Source: an uncultured Paracoccaceae bacterium (GTDB lineage: Bacteria > Pseudomonadota > Alphaproteobacteria > Rhodobacterales > Rhodobacteraceae). From it: a stretch of DNA of 64,000 bases. Below the pieces are notes generated by a model. The model did not search any database. It was not told where the DNA came from and worked only from the letters and a program-made list of their open reading frames with translations. Every line of letters begins with the position of its first letter. Within the stretch, counting starts at the first letter, position 1. Both the position numbers and the translations under genes were made by a program. The DNA lies in assembly GCA_947492585.1 (NCBI GenBank), contig CANLND010000009.1, positions 1-64,000 of the forward strand, read 5' to 3'. Positions 63,916 through 64,000 of this stretch are shown one piece after another.

Positions 63916-64000
63916 TGTGCCCTCAATTTCCGTCCGCTCCGCCGCGTGCATTGCGCTGTGATACAGATAGGCAAAGAGATCAAAATCTCCAAGCCCAAAA

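Noticed and set aside
63916-64000. SOS box upstream of uvrA
   Set aside because: No GTTC-N7-GTTC or GAAC-N7-GAAC in the 85 bases available; the promoter may lie outside the window.
1-64000. CRISPR arrays, insertion sequences, transposases
   Set aside because: No regularly spaced repeats or transposase-like proteins were seen.

Overview
The window looks like a chromosomal segment of a marine alphaproteobacterium of the order Rhodobacterales (Roseobacter group). Clues are the gene order trpG-trpD-(ung)-trpC-moaC-moeA-lexA, a lexA SOS box of the alphaproteobacterial direct-repeat type (GTTC-N7-GTTC), a fused indolepyruvate ferredoxin oxidoreductase, a ccm cluster carrying a GTA-type holin/endolysin pair, and mmsA/mmsB valine catabolism. 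I cannot name the genus. No insertion sequence, CRISPR array, integrase or complete prophage was seen, so this is mostly core genome.

Layout. 1-5.2 kb: partial tRNA-Pro(TGG), DUF192 protein, double cold-shock protein and pdxH on the minus strand; fabI-lysE-gpt and an aminotransferase on the plus strand. 5.4-8.8 kb: ppiD-trpE. 8.9-14.7 kb: envelope and surface genes (TylF-like methyltransferase, flippase-like membrane protein, Tat-exported PhoX phosphatase, divergent polysaccharide deacetylase). 14.9-20.4 kb: a tightly packed plus-strand run for tryptophan (trpG, trpD, trpC), DNA repair (ung), molybdenum cofactor (moaC, moeA) and the SOS repressor lexA. 20.4-26.4 kb: comEC (minus), then gltX, gltA and a MarR-GNAT fusion. 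26.5-34.6 kb (minus): enoyl-CoA isomerase, DUF2087 protein, ccmH-ccmF, holin-GH108 muramidase, ccmE, argC, murI. 34.9-42.0 kb: indolepyruvate oxidoreductase, divergent LysR regulator, a predicted small RNA, purL. 42.1-46.5 kb: Cys-rich protein, bolA, grxD, RTX protein, zapA and a coiled-coil partner. 46.7-52.9 kb: tkt, two decayed genes, DUF808 protein, gap with a repeat-rich promoter, a 47-residue membrane protein, coaD, CBS protein. 53.0-59.6 kb: LysR regulator and a valine-degradation group (mmsA, an L,D-transpeptidase, acyl-CoA dehydrogenase, HIBYL-CoA hydrolase, mmsB). 59.6-63.9 kb: XRE regulator, small membrane protein, uvrA.

Functional links. Central carbon genes are scattered (gltA, tkt, gap); gap has several candidate operator half-sites. 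Valine degradation can be followed from isobutyryl-CoA to propionyl-CoA within one group. BolA and the CGFS glutaredoxin are neighbours, as expected for an Fe-S/iron-signalling pair. LexA, ComEC and the holin/muramidase pair are all functions linked to gene transfer agent biology in Rhodobacterales, but no GTA structural genes are present here.

Items most worth a second look: the GTA-type lysis cassette between ccmE and ccmF; two copies of a structured intergenic repeat with identical spacing and compensating stems; a compact small-RNA gene before purL; an LMW-phosphatase pseudogene with TGA at the catalytic Cys position, overlapping an Imm26-like remnant; phased CGTTAnCGC repeats before gap; and two perfect TTAA-N7-TTAA sites. 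Motif and hairpin scans were done by eye and are not exhaustive.
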